Origin: a virus
Virus record (IMG/VR): IMGVR_UViG_3300019776_000919
Coordinates: 62,001 to 126,000 of that record
Strand: one strand, 5' to 3'
Length of the DNA: 64,000 nucleotides
The position numbers were made by a program, and so were the translations under genes. The notes below the pieces were generated by a model. That model had not been told where the DNA came from. It was given only the letters and a program-made list of their open reading frames with translations, and searched no databases. Shown in pieces: positions 26,468-33,789 of the stretch; within the stretch, counting starts at the first letter, position 1; every line of letters begins with the position of its first letter.

Positions 26468-26950
26468 CTACTTTGAGTAATTCATCATGCAAAGGAAGAG
26501 GTAGTCGTTGATTTCGTCTATTTCTACATTACAAGGCTCTTTGAGCAAATCAATCCCTTTGTTGAGACTCAACAGAGCATATATGAGAAACTCTATTGCA
26601 TCACCGATATTGGTGGCGTCAAGCGCCATCTTAAAATATCCCGCTGGACTGGCTGGGTGAAACCATTTAGCAAGGTATCCAGTTTCCATTCCCTCTACAA
26701 GGTCTCCGGAGACATTGTTCAGTTTATTCGAAACCTTAGTGACGAGGTCGTCCGACAGTAACTCCCAAAACTCTCTATGAGCTTCTCCGCCCATCAGTTC
26801 CAATTTTGAAAGATTCATCGGGAGAACTTTCAGCAAATCTTTTGCCGAAATATTCTCGTCAAGTTGACAAAGAACTTCTACGTCCTCTTTAATCTCGTAA
26901 AACTTAGCAAGGGCAACTAATTCTGCTTTTTTAAAATATAACATTTTCAA
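26468..26950 (-). CDS. Hypothetical helical protein
   Basis: 160 aa, mostly helical and acidic, with a CNVEIDEINDYLFLCM tail. Family not recognised. Full-consensus promoter at 26991 and terminator at 26421 make it a monocistron. Confidence 0.6.
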   Translation of the reverse strand: MKMLYFKKAELVALAKFYEIKEDVEVLCQLDENISAKDLLKVLPMNLSKLELMGGEAHREFWELLSDDLVTKVSNKLNNVSGDLVEGMETGYLAKWFHPASPAGYFKMALDATNIGDAIEFLIYALLSLNKGIDLLKEPCNVEIDEINDYLFLCMMNYSK

Positions 26951-26990
26951 CCTCCGTATATGTAAGGAAGAGATATTTCTTCGTACTATT

Positions 26991-26999
26991 CTTATACCA
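26991..26999 (-). promoter_or_regulatory. Full-consensus phage promoter
   Basis: TTGTAATATGGTATAAGAAT at the 160-aa gene, followed by a 40-nt leader with GGAGG before the ATG. Confidence 0.75.
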
Positions 27000-27045
27000 T
27001 ATTACAATATTAGAATTGACTAGGAATTATCGTTTTCTTAACTAA

Positions 27046-27066
27046 AGAAATGGGGTTGCCATTTCT
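27046..27066 (-). terminator. Terminator after the XRE pair
   Basis: AGAAATGG/CCATTTCT hairpin on the minus strand followed by TTTAG. Confidence 0.55.
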
Positions 27067-27072
27067 AACTCC

Positions 27073-27456
27073 TTATTGGAGTTTTATCGGATTTATCTCC
27101 GGGTTGTTGAACACCCAAAGGTCCAACGCTTTTCTCAAAGTGTCACCTTGAATGCGAGTCAGGGACTTGTCCTTGAGAGGGATCAGTTCCAGTGCAATGC
27201 CATAGCTATCAAGGACATGACCGACCTTGATGATCGTCTTGAAGAATTGGTCCAGGCCAACTCCCAGGTCGACGCACAGCATCATTGCCTGGTTGAAGTC
27301 AAGGGTCAATTCTCCCCGCTCGTAACGAGAGTAATGCTTTTCGCTTACTTTCAGCGATCCGCACACCTCGGCTCTGGTGGCTTTGCGAAGCTCACGGTAT
27401 TTCCGAAGCACCAGCCCGACAATTTCGGGAAAAATGACGTAGAGATTGTTGCTCAT
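27073..27456 (-). CDS. XRE-family helix-turn-helix regulator 1
   Basis: 127 aa from the ATG of MSNNLY, which has an AGGTTG Shine-Dalgarno. A longer frame starts six codons earlier. HTH at about residues 20-70 (LRKYRELRKATRAEVCGSLKVSEKHYSRYERGE, the SRYERGE signature). C-terminal 55 residues may dimerise or bind a ligand. Downstream partner of a second XRE gene. Probably a repressor or control protein for the strong nearby promoters. Confidence 0.8.
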   Translation of the reverse strand: MSNNLYVIFPEIVGLVLRKYRELRKATRAEVCGSLKVSEKHYSRYERGELTLDFNQAMMLCVDLGVGLDQFFKTIIKVGHVLDSYGIALELIPLKDKSLTRIQGDTLRKALDLWVFNNPEINPIKLQ

Positions 27457-27457
27457 T

Positions 27458-27847
27458 TCAACCTCCGAAAGCAATGGCTGTGTGTTCGTTATCCAATTGG
27501 ATAACTTTGTCCTTGATAAGATCTTTCAAGGCTTTACCACGGAGTTGGATTCCGGAAAGTTCCTCTTTCTCCACTTCAACTTCAATCCCCTTGTCGAAAA
27601 GGAAACACTCGACGCCGGACGTAATTTGAAAGAAGTCTTCCATCTGAACGTCCAGATGGGTGAGCGTCAGGTAGAGATTGGTGACGCTCATCGGTACTTC
27701 ACCAGTTTCGTAGCGGGAGTAAGTAGAGACCGAAACCTTCGTTTCGGCGGCTACTCCGGTCTGAAGGAGATTTCTCCGTTTGCGGAGCTGCTCGATAATA
27801 GTGCCGACGAGAACGTCGTACGTACAGAAAACTTCGGTCATTTGCAT
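27458..27847 (-). CDS. XRE-family helix-turn-helix regulator 2
   Basis: 129 aa. HTH at about residues 14-55 (IIEQLRKRRNLLQTGVAAETKVSVSTYSRYETGE, signature SRYETGE). A different C-terminal half rich in Glu and Lys. It shares fold, size and position with the next gene, so the pair is likely an old duplication. Transcribed from a full-consensus promoter with a leader nearly identical to that before 26332. Confidence 0.8.
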   Translation of the reverse strand: MQMTEVFCTYDVLVGTIIEQLRKRRNLLQTGVAAETKVSVSTYSRYETGEVPMSVTNLYLTLTHLDVQMEDFFQITSGVECFLFDKGIEVEVEKEELSGIQLRGKALKDLIKDKVIQLDNEHTAIAFGG

Positions 27848-27889
27848 ACCCTCATATGCGGTTTAGAAGGAATATCCCTTCATACTATT

Positions 27890-27898
27890 CTTATACCA
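27890..27898 (-). promoter_or_regulatory. Full-consensus phage promoter for the XRE pair
   Basis: TTGCAATATGGTATAAGAAT. From about 27843 to 27922 it is almost identical to 26334-26411, including the leader. Confidence 0.75.
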
Positions 27899-27933
27899 TA
27901 TTGCAATGTAAGAATTGACTAAAGTAAGCTAAA

Positions 27934-27955
27934 AACAAGGGGTTTAGCCTTGTTT
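27934..27955 (-). terminator. Terminator at the end of the 28-kb structured RNA region
   Basis: Minus strand AAACAAGG/CCTTGTTT hairpin followed by TTAGC, immediately after the 23-bp repeat arm. Confidence 0.6.
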
Positions 27956-28446
27956 GCTGCCGTTAGGCAGATCGTGAAGAACCCTTGCAACCCTAGGGAT
28001 GGTTAGTCTTAAGTCGAAAAGTCGGAACGCAGGTAGTCGGTAAATCGGATAATCGAAACGTCTGAATTCGGAAATTCGGAGTACCGATAATCCACCCAGT
28101 TATAGCCAGGCGGATGTGTTGTTTCCAATAAATAAGGTTTGCTTTACCGATGCAAATTTGGCACCTAACGATGGTGCCCCGACAATGTAGCTGCGCAACT
28201 ACTCGTGATAGGCTCACGGTGGCCTTCCTAGTCGCATTGCAAAGGTTCTTTTTATTAAGTATTACACGTATATATAGAATGTACAGCCAATAAGGCGAAC
28301 TTCTTAGCGCTACCTAAGTTTCATGCTTCTTATTATAACTAATACATTCCTCAACTAGATGGAGTCCCTACGCAGGCTCTGTCCTTTTCAGGGAGCGTAA
28401 GTATCCATTACGTGAATACTTAATTCACGATCTGCCTAACGGCAGC
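27956..28446 (-). ncRNA. Candidate large structured RNA bounded by a 23-bp inverted repeat
   Basis: The 491-nt segment between the 229-aa gene and a terminator has no convincing gene. It is enclosed by perfect 23-bp inverted repeats (27956-27978 and 28424-28446). Each arm holds its own CTGCC-GTTA-GGCAG hairpin. Inside, TTCCGA/TCGG-type short repeats cluster at 28015-28095, and AATACTTA is repeated. Minus strand is favoured because the upstream gene reads into it and a terminator follows. Function unknown. Confidence 0.45.
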
Positions 28447-28456
28447 TGTTTCAAGG

Positions 28457-29146
28457 TTAGTTGAAACGAACGGTCAGCGGGATTGCTGCATACTCCGGCT
28501 GGATCGGAATGTAGATCGTATTGACCTGTTCCAGATTCAGGTTGAGTTCAATGGCCCAGTTTGCCTGTTGGATTGCAGCGTCCGCTTCACGCAGGCAGTC
28601 CGAAGCAAAGCGCAAGGCCTTGACGGCACCGATCACGTCGAACGGCGTGTAGGTGAAATTCCAAACGTCTTCTGAACCACCCTCCTCTCCGGGTCGGGTA
28701 ATCCGGCCGGATTGAGGGACACGGCTGATGCCAACCACCTGCTCACCGCTGTTGGGACGGGAGGTCATTTCCGTCAACAGACGGACCTTGATCTGCAGCT
28801 TCTTGCGCAAGAGCAGCAGCTGACCCAGGGTGATCGAAACCTTGTTCTGATTCGGAGTTTCAGGGTAGCTGTTCGAAAGCAGGTATTCGGGGACCTGCAG
28901 GGTCGTCGAGGCGTTGGCCGTTTGGATGGCCAGATCCAGGGCCGTGATTGCGTTCAAGATGTAGTCTTGAGAACGCAGGGCGCTTTCAACGGTCTCGACG
29001 TGAACTCGCTGAAAAACTTCAGCGGTAACGTTTGCCCCGAGGGCGGTGCTGATCCTCTGCGGCTTCGGCGTCAGGTGAGCCGTGCTCAGCATCGTGACCT
29101 TCACGTTCATTTCCTTGCGTATGGTCAAAGCTTCAGCGAGTTTCAT
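28457..29146 (-). CDS. DIP1984-like protein with two tandem repeats of the domain
   Basis: 229 aa. Starts MKLAEALTIRKEM, as in the DIP1984/septicolysin-like family, and the same pattern recurs at about residue 107 (ITLGQLLLLRKKLQIKVRLL). Each half then has a helix pair ending in AIxxAN (LDLAIQTAN; DAAIQQAN). So the protein looks like an internal duplication of the family domain. GC-rich codons. Function of the family is unclear. Confidence 0.55.
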   Translation of the reverse strand: MKLAEALTIRKEMNVKVTMLSTAHLTPKPQRISTALGANVTAEVFQRVHVETVESALRSQDYILNAITALDLAIQTANASTTLQVPEYLLSNSYPETPNQNKVSITLGQLLLLRKKLQIKVRLLTEMTSRPNSGEQVVGISRVPQSGRITRPGEEGGSEDVWNFTYTPFDVIGAVKALRFASDCLREADAAIQQANWAIELNLNLEQVNTIYIPIQPEYAAIPLTVRFN

Positions 29147-29192
29147 TTCAGTTCTTTCAGTCGGGTTGAAATAGTCGGATTGGATTTGCAGT

Positions 29193-29699
29193 TTACGACC
29201 GCAGGCGTTTCATGCATCGATCAAGTGCTTCTCCATCGATAACCCCTATGGAGAAGAAATCCTTGGGGTCAAGGGTTAGTGACCACCGATCTTGGCAATC
29301 CATTGTGGTTGCCGTGAAAGGGACGGTATTGATCACCACCACGAAAGGGTAACTTCCTTTTGAACCACGGATCATTTCACCACCAAATTTCTTGACGATG
29401 TCACCGACCTTCAAGGTGACTCCCGTCCTGACCGTCTCTTTACGGACTTCAGGGGTGGGCGAAGTCATTCGAGGTATCAACGGCTCCGCAATCAGCGGTT
29501 GAAAACCCAACCCAACTTGCAGGGTAGGGATTTCTTGCGTTGCCGATTTTTTGGTTTCCACCTGAATCAACTTGGGACCCGAATCTTGTTTCGGCAATTG
29601 ATTCGGCATCCGGAAAGGAGGAGCTGATTTTTCAATCGGCAAATTTCCAATCCCCGTTACCAACGAAGGAGGAGTGGTTTGAATCTGGAAATCAGACAT
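29193..29699 (-). CDS. Hypothetical protein with Pro-rich N-terminus
   Basis: 168 aa from the MSDF start. Residues 1-90 are proline/threonine-rich and probably disordered. The C-terminal 75 residues look like a small beta domain (GDIVKKFGGEMIRGSKGSYPFVVV, SLTLDPKDFFSIG). Directly downstream of the intron-containing tRNA-Met. Function unknown. Confidence 0.55.
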   Translation of the reverse strand: MSDFQIQTTPPSLVTGIGNLPIEKSAPPFRMPNQLPKQDSGPKLIQVETKKSATQEIPTLQVGLGFQPLIAEPLIPRMTSPTPEVRKETVRTGVTLKVGDIVKKFGGEMIRGSKGSYPFVVVINTVPFTATTMDCQDRWSLTLDPKDFFSIGVIDGEALDRCMKRLRS

Positions 29700-29731
29700 A
29701 GCGTGTAACACCTATTTGTTCAAGTTGGTAA

Positions 29732-30280
29732 TGGTAGGCCGTGTTGGATTCGAACCAACGACCAAAGGATTCGTACCACTTCGACTTTCGCCGCCGTCTT
29801 TCGACGTTCGTGGTCTGGACTATGTCTTGACCATACTACCGTCGCAGGTTAGGTCCGTGCTGTTTAGTCTCTACACCTTTCGCCTTAGGGGAGGCGACTT
29901 GGCTCGGCATTAGCTTGGAATTGTATGAACACGTCAGGAGTTCAGGAAAGGGCGCACCACAATCCTTCAGTCCATGATCACTATTCATGCCCTTCTTTAG
30001 CTTTCGCCGAATTTAACACGATTCATCCCAAATCTCACAGTAGTTCGCATTGCATCGGATTAACCTATCCTCTGAGGGGAGGATGATTGAATTATGCCTT
30101 GTGAGCATATCAATTTATTTGCAATGTTACTATACCGGCTTTTGATTTAGTTTATACGCCTTTCGGTTGAGTCGTTACGCCATCCGGGCTGATGACTACC
30201 GCTCATTTTTCGTAGATGCACAATACTGAAAATGAGATTTACTATGAGTCCTCTGCTCTAACCATCTGAGCTAACGGCCC
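29732..30280 (-). tRNA. tRNA-Met/Ile2 (CAT) interrupted by a group I intron
   Basis: Exon 1 (30280-30244) is GGGCCGT acceptor, D arm, anticodon stem GAGGA and CTCAT. Exon 2 (29771-29732) continues AATCCTT, T arm with TTCGAAT, ACGGCCT, A, and encoded CCA. The join restores a normal 7-base loop CTCATAA. The intron lies right after anticodon base 36. Acceptor pair 1-72 is G-U, so it is not a normal initiator. CAT could be Met or lysidine-modified Ile2. Confidence 0.9.
29772..30243 (-). ncRNA. Group I intron in tRNA-CAT (472 nt, no ORF)
   Basis: Minus-strand core: P-like AAATTCGGCGAAAGCTAA, Q-like AATGCCGAGCCAAGTCGCC, R-like GTGTAGAGACTAAACAG and S-like AAGACATAGTCC. P3 (CGGC/GCCG) and P7 (GACTA/TAGTC) pair. 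The 5' exon ends in U and the intron ends in G. The core wording resembles cyanobacterial tRNA-Leu (IC3-type) introns more than the two polymerase introns. Confidence 0.88.
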
Positions 30281-30331
30281 ACTGCCAACTTTTTAAAGCA
30301 TAAAGCAATGTACAGATTTCTCTGTACTATT

Positions 30332-30340
30332 CTTATACCA
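30332..30340 (-). promoter_or_regulatory. Full-consensus promoter of tRNA-CAT
   Basis: ATTACAACATGGTATAAGAATAGTA motif region about 50 bases before the tRNA. Confidence 0.7.
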
Positions 30341-30364
30341 TGTTGTAATACGATTATTGAATTA

Positions 30365-30526
30365 CTAAAGAGATCTCAGTTTGTATTTGTCATTCCTTCG
30401 GTATACAGTCTCTAACCACACCCAATGCACAACGTCTTCATTGTATTGATTTTGAGTAGTGACTAAAACCGGATACCAAGCAAACCAATTCTTCCATCCG
30501 TGGTCAGGTATGATTCTGATTCTCAT
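30365..30526 (-). CDS. Small hypothetical protein
   Basis: 53 aa, beginning MRIRIIPDHGWKNWFAW. Trp-rich with alternating beta pattern, basic C-terminus. The start overlaps the PEP-CTERM-like gene's stop by four bases. Confidence 0.6.
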   Translation of the reverse strand: MRIRIIPDHGWKNWFAWYPVLVTTQNQYNEDVVHWVWLETVYRRNDKYKLRSL

Positions 30527-31050
30527 CGTTTAAATTTTGCCCGTGTGAAGATTAAAGCCGCCAAAGCAATGCCGAGTAAGAACATGGATCCGGGTTCAGG
30601 GACCTTGTTAGTTAATACTAGAATTTCTTTTTCCTGACTACGTTCCTCAGGGATGGGGTCCGGGATTTTGAACTCAGTTCGTTGATGTCTGTCAATTAAA
30701 GAAATGTTGTTGCAAACAGTAGGGATTATTACACACACTTTCGGGGTGCAATAAACCAGGCCTCGTTCAACCCTGGCAGGCTCCCAGTTCATTTTGACAT
30801 TTCGACAAATCTTATTTCTACCAAAAGCCATGTAGCGAAGATTGTCATATTTGTAGTAAAAGCCCTCAATACCCTTTTGAGTAATGGTTGCCATCTCTAC
30901 ATAGTCTTTTTTTTCAACTAGAGTGGTTAGCTTTCGCTTATCCTCTATGTCAATGGGTAAACGATAAATTGCATCACCTAAATTTCCGCCGCCGTTCCGA
31001 AACGAATCCAATCCTGGATTTGTCCAATCGCAATTGTCCAGAAATATCAC
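30523..31050 (-). CDS. Protein with PEP-CTERM-like sorting signal
   Basis: 175 aa. The C-terminus from about V150 is VPEPGS, a hydrophobic membrane segment of about 14 residues, and a basic tail RAKFKR: the tripartite PEP-CTERM signal read by exosortase in some Gram-negative bacteria. The remainder is soluble with several Cys. No N-terminal signal peptide is visible, although family proteins normally have one. Overlaps neighbours by four bases on both sides. Confidence 0.65.
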   Translation of the reverse strand: MIFLDNCDWTNPGLDSFRNGGGNLGDAIYRLPIDIEDKRKLTTLVEKKDYVEMATITQKGIEGFYYKYDNLRYMAFGRNKICRNVKMNWEPARVERGLVYCTPKVCVIIPTVCNNISLIDRHQRTEFKIPDPIPEERSQEKEILVLTNKVPEPGSMFLLGIALAALIFTRAKFKR

Positions 31051-31442
31051 TTCTTGACTCCATCAGTTTTAAAGTCATCTTTCTTGATGTTGTATTTTTC
31101 TAATTCTGTGTCAAGAATAATATTTGCTTTCTTTCTAAGCAAACTAATGATTTTCTCTACTTCAGGAGACTCTGCAGCTTTAAGAGCATAATGAGCACCG
31201 ACCAAGTATGCAGTTTGTGTTTTATCAGGTAGGGCTACATTGGCAATAATGAAAAATAAAGAAAGAAGCGGCATTAACCTATTACCTTTCATAAAAGGGA
31301 ACTTGGTGCCAGTGTCGTTTACAGGGTCTAAAGTGAAAATAGTGATTATCAAAGCCACTATACCAGTGGCAATTGCTGCTACGGCTAAGAAGCTTCTGAA
31401 AGCATCCAGTTTTAACCAAAGATAAAGAATGAAAAGTTCCAT
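31047..31442 (-). CDS. Membrane protein of unknown function
   Basis: 131 aa. Two to three transmembrane segments (FLAVAAIATGIVALIITIF; LMPLLSLFFIIANVAL), then a charged cytoplasmic helix (EKIISLLRKKANIILDTELEKY). Overlaps the PEP-CTERM-like gene start by four bases. Confidence 0.65.
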   Translation of the reverse strand: MELFILYLWLKLDAFRSFLAVAAIATGIVALIITIFTLDPVNDTGTKFPFMKGNRLMPLLSLFFIIANVALPDKTQTAYLVGAHYALKAAESPEVEKIISLLRKKANIILDTELEKYNIKKDDFKTDGVKK

Positions 31443-31477
31443 GATTTGTTTCTTAAAGTTAGGTTAAAGTTCAAAAT

Positions 31478-31708
31478 TTAAACTGGTCTATCGTAATTGT
31501 AAAGATCATAATCCCAATACCTATTTTTATTATAGGGATCATCCTGATGCATTTTTAAACATTCCGGATGCATTTTATTTGTCCCTGCATCCCCTTCGTA
31601 ATAACTACGCCAACGTTTATATTCGTGATTAATCTGAATTTGTTGGCCACAGCTATGGCAAATGTGTATTTTCCTAGCTTTATGAGTTTCTATTTCTGTA
31701 CAATGCAT
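31478..31708 (-). CDS. Small zinc-ribbon-like protein
   Basis: 76 aa. CHSCGQQI and HPECLKMH provide a likely CxxC...HxxC metal site, followed by a Tyr/Asp-rich tail. This type recurs in phage genomes without assigned function. Confidence 0.6.
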   Translation of the reverse strand: MHCTEIETHKARKIHICHSCGQQIQINHEYKRWRSYYEGDAGTNKMHPECLKMHQDDPYNKNRYWDYDLYNYDRPV

Positions 31709-31917
31709 GCGTCGGATTTTTTAACGTTTAACTTATCTGCAGGGTAACCCTGAAGTATATCAATACACACCCAACCCACAATACATATATACGCAATTAG
31801 CTGAAACCAATTAAAAAAATTCAGTTTAGGATTCTTGTATGAGAAAGCCTTTAATAGATTGTATTGCAAATTTCCTAGCAAAATGCCTACGATAAAGTAA
31901 GAAAATGAAAATGACAT
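31690..31917 (-). CDS. Small membrane protein
   Basis: 75 aa with two hydrophobic segments (FSYFIVGILLGNLQYNLL; WFQLIAYICIVGWVCIDIL). Overlaps the zinc-ribbon gene by 19 bases. Confidence 0.55.
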   Translation of the reverse strand: MSFSFSYFIVGILLGNLQYNLLKAFSYKNPKLNFFNWFQLIAYICIVGWVCIDILQGYPADKLNVKKSDACIVQK

Positions 31918-31940
31918 GAATCTTCCTTTAAGGGGTTAAA

Positions 31941-31978
31941 TCGAAAAATAAAACTAAGTAAAGCTAAAGTCTACTTAG
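31941..31978 (-). terminator. Terminator after tRNA-Thr
   Basis: Minus strand CTAAGTA/TACTTAG hairpin followed by TTTTATTTTT. Confidence 0.75.
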
Positions 31979-32001
31979 GATTTAGAGATGGGGGCGGATG
32001 G

Positions 32002-32078
32002 TGGTGCCGACTATCCGAATCGAACGGATGACCTACCGCTTACAAGGCGGTTGCTCTACCGGGCTGAGCTAAGTCGGC
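32002..32078 (-). tRNA. tRNA-Thr (TGT)
   Basis: Acceptor GCCGACT/AGTCGGC, anticodon loop TTGTAAG, TTCGATT T-loop, encoded CCA. Confidence 0.95.
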
Positions 32079-32126
32079 GTGTTCCGTATTTTAAATTGAT
32101 ACTGCTTTAAAGTCAACAACATCAAT

Positions 32127-32513
32127 TTAAATTCGTTTAACTGGGAAGGTATATATTACGTACGGTTTTTTGTTGGAAAAAGTGGCAAGTATCGAATCAA
32201 CTTCGTCTTTGGCGTATCCTAGAGCCCCGTACGTCTTTCTAGCCGTAGGCATAGAGGTGGGGTCATAAAGACGCTTTAAAACGTTGTTAAGTCTAGATAT
32301 CGGAGTAATCCTTGTATGTATGCGGCGCTTTTCAAACCGCATAGAAGCAATCTTTTTATGATAACGCTTCGATTCCAAATTTTCTTTGCGAATATAGCTC
32401 TTAATGGAGGGGGTTATTCCATCAAGCGTCCATTCGTACGGATGACTTCTACTTCCGTTATTCACAACTCTGATCAAAAACCCCCTGTGGCGGAAAAGCA
32501 AAATGGGTTTCAT
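32127..32513 (-). CDS. Hypothetical basic protein
   Basis: 128 aa, strongly basic (KRYHKKIASMRFEKRRIHTRI), suggesting nucleic-acid or ribosome contact. Not recognised. Two bases from the J-domain gene upstream. Confidence 0.55.
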   Translation of the reverse strand: MKPILLFRHRGFLIRVVNNGSRSHPYEWTLDGITPSIKSYIRKENLESKRYHKKIASMRFEKRRIHTRITPISRLNNVLKRLYDPTSMPTARKTYGALGYAKDEVDSILATFSNKKPYVIYTFPVKRI

Positions 32514-32514
32514 T

Positions 32515-32829
32515 TCAATCCCTGATTGTCAAGAGTTTTTTTGTCATATCCTCCGCCATTTTCTTACCCCCGTGTTTATCAGGGTGGCAAAGCATAATCA
32601 ACCTCTTTATATCTTCTTGAGAGAAGGGATTCTTAGTATTCGTTCTTTTTTGCAGTTCCGAAATGATAAATTTCATTTCTCTTATCAAATCCTCTTGGTG
32701 ATCAAGTTTGTGATGTTGTTGATGGACAAGTTCTGACAGAGATGTGGATTTATGCATAGATGCCCACAATAAAACAACTAATACTATTACCACTGCAATC
32801 AACAGGGTAATTGCCAATTGGGCGGTCAT
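32515..32829 (-). CDS. Membrane-anchored J-domain-like protein
   Basis: 104 aa. N-terminal transmembrane helix (LAITLLIAVVIVLVVLLWAS), coiled-coil linker (about 30-62), then a short C-terminal J-domain-like part with the HPD triad (LIMLCHPDKHGGKKMAEDMTKKLL). The J-domain HPD stimulates DnaK/Hsp70. It could recruit host DnaK to the membrane. The domain is shorter than a full J domain at its end. Confidence 0.7.
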   Translation of the reverse strand: MTAQLAITLLIAVVIVLVVLLWASMHKSTSLSELVHQQHHKLDHQEDLIREMKFIISELQKRTNTKNPFSQEDIKRLIMLCHPDKHGGKKMAEDMTKKLLTIRD

Positions 32830-32854
32830 ATTTGTATATCCATTTAATCAAGTC

Positions 32855-32886
32855 AAAAAAATAAAGCCTAGAATTAACGTAGGCTT
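32855..32886 (-). terminator. Rho-independent terminator
   Basis: Minus strand AAGCCTA/TAGGCTT hairpin followed by TATTTTTTT, after the 85-aa gene. Confidence 0.82.
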
Positions 32887-33144
32887 TTATGAGAAGGATT
32901 GATTCTCAGATTTACTGAGTATTGCAGATGGTGAAAATTTGTAAGAAAAAGCCATCTCTGGTGGATTTTCGTATTTCTTTACAAATTTCTCCGCAAGCTC
33001 TTGATTGGGAAAATACCTAATCAAGACTTCAGCGTTTTGATAATCCCACCCTCCGGGTATATACCAATAACTGACAGCGTGGGTTGTTTCTACGGAGGGT
33101 TCCAGAGTGCCGCCAAAACTGAATATTTCAATATGGTTTGACAA
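32887..33144 (-). CDS. Small hypothetical protein
   Basis: 85 aa. Contains a ferredoxin-like alternating pattern (VETTHAVSYWYIPGGW, NQELAEKFVKKYENPP). Function unknown. Lies between tRNA-Val and a terminator. Confidence 0.55.
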   Translation of the reverse strand: MSNHIEIFSFGGTLEPSVETTHAVSYWYIPGGWDYQNAEVLIRYFPNQELAEKFVKKYENPPEMAFSYKFSPSAILSKSENQSFS

Positions 33145-33178
33145 TTACCACACCCTTAAAGATAACTGACGGTGTATT

Positions 33179-33254
33179 TGGTGGATCCTGACGGGCTCGA
33201 ACCGCCGACCTATGCCTTGTAAGGGCACCGCTCTACCAACTGAGCTAAGGATCC
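33179..33254 (-). tRNA. tRNA-Val (TAC)
   Basis: Acceptor GGATCCT/AGGATCC, anticodon loop CTTACAA, TTCGAGC T-loop, encoded CCA. GTTATAATACG promoter at 33263. Confidence 0.95.
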
Positions 33255-33262
33255 ATATTCGT

Positions 33263-33268
33263 ATTATA
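33263..33268 (-). promoter_or_regulatory. -10-like TATAAT before tRNA-Val
   Basis: GTAGTTATAATACG, same string type as before tRNA-Pro and tRNA-Ser(TGA). Confidence 0.6.
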
Positions 33269-33269
33269 A

Positions 33270-33518
33270 CTACAATTCTTCTCGATTGGAATACTTGTAG
33301 TTTTTCCGCAACAGTTTGCAGATTGTTTCAAAGGCTTGTTTTGCCCAGACCATGTTCAGGACTGGGGTGATGCTGATCACGATAACTGCAATCGTTGCAA
33401 AAATGATTTGGCCATCCGAGAGGTAGTATCCCTCTTTCGTCGGGACAATCAATTTCAGCCCCAATAGGCAAAGGCACAGGATCACTGCGCCTTCATATGC
33501 GATTTTCAAAATCTCCAT
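33270..33518 (-). CDS. Small membrane protein, GC-richer codons
   Basis: 82 aa. Two transmembrane segments (YEGAVILCLCLLGLKLIV; IIFATIAVIVISITPVL), then a basic tail. Confidence 0.6.
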   Translation of the reverse strand: MEILKIAYEGAVILCLCLLGLKLIVPTKEGYYLSDGQIIFATIAVIVISITPVLNMVWAKQAFETICKLLRKNYKYSNREEL

Positions 33519-33530
33519 GATCCCCTCGTT

Positions 33531-33743
33531 TCAGTTGAGTTTCTTGAGATGACCTTCCGCAATGCCCAGGTCCAGCCGAGTCAACGGCTTACCCCGAGAG
33601 CGAATTTCCAGGCTTTTGACATCCTTGGAATTGTCCAAAGTTTCAAGAAGCAGGACCAGATTTTCAAGTCTGGATGGAGTATACAACTCCACCGAAGTGG
33701 GGCCGATGCAACCCTCATAGAGAGTGATTTTGATAGCAAGCAT
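33531..33743 (-). CDS. Small hypothetical protein
   Basis: 70 aa, alternating beta/alpha, not recognised. GAGGGAAT precedes the ATG with an AAAGG closer. Full-consensus promoter at 33779. Confidence 0.6.
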   Translation of the reverse strand: MLAIKITLYEGCIGPTSVELYTPSRLENLVLLLETLDNSKDVKSLEIRSRGKPLTRLDLGIAEGHLKKLN

Positions 33744-33778
33744 TCCTTTATTCCCTCAATAAAGTTCTTCCTACTATA

Positions 33779-33787
33779 CTTATACCA
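33779..33787 (-). promoter_or_regulatory. Full-consensus phage promoter
   Basis: TTGTAATATGGTATAAGTAT followed by AGTAGGAAG. Confidence 0.75.
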
Positions 33788-33789
33788 TA

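Noticed and set aside
27956-28446. Insertion sequence bounded by inverted repeats
   Set aside because: No transposase, no target duplication visible, and most of each repeat is a self-pairing hairpin.
28712-29242. 176-aa plus-strand frame
   Set aside because: Antisense to the DIP1984-like gene; Gln/Arg-rich translation typical of a shadow.
29716-29913. 65-aa plus-strand frame MFKLVMVGRVGFEPTTKGF
   Set aside because: It is a translation of the tRNA-CAT 3' exon and intron.
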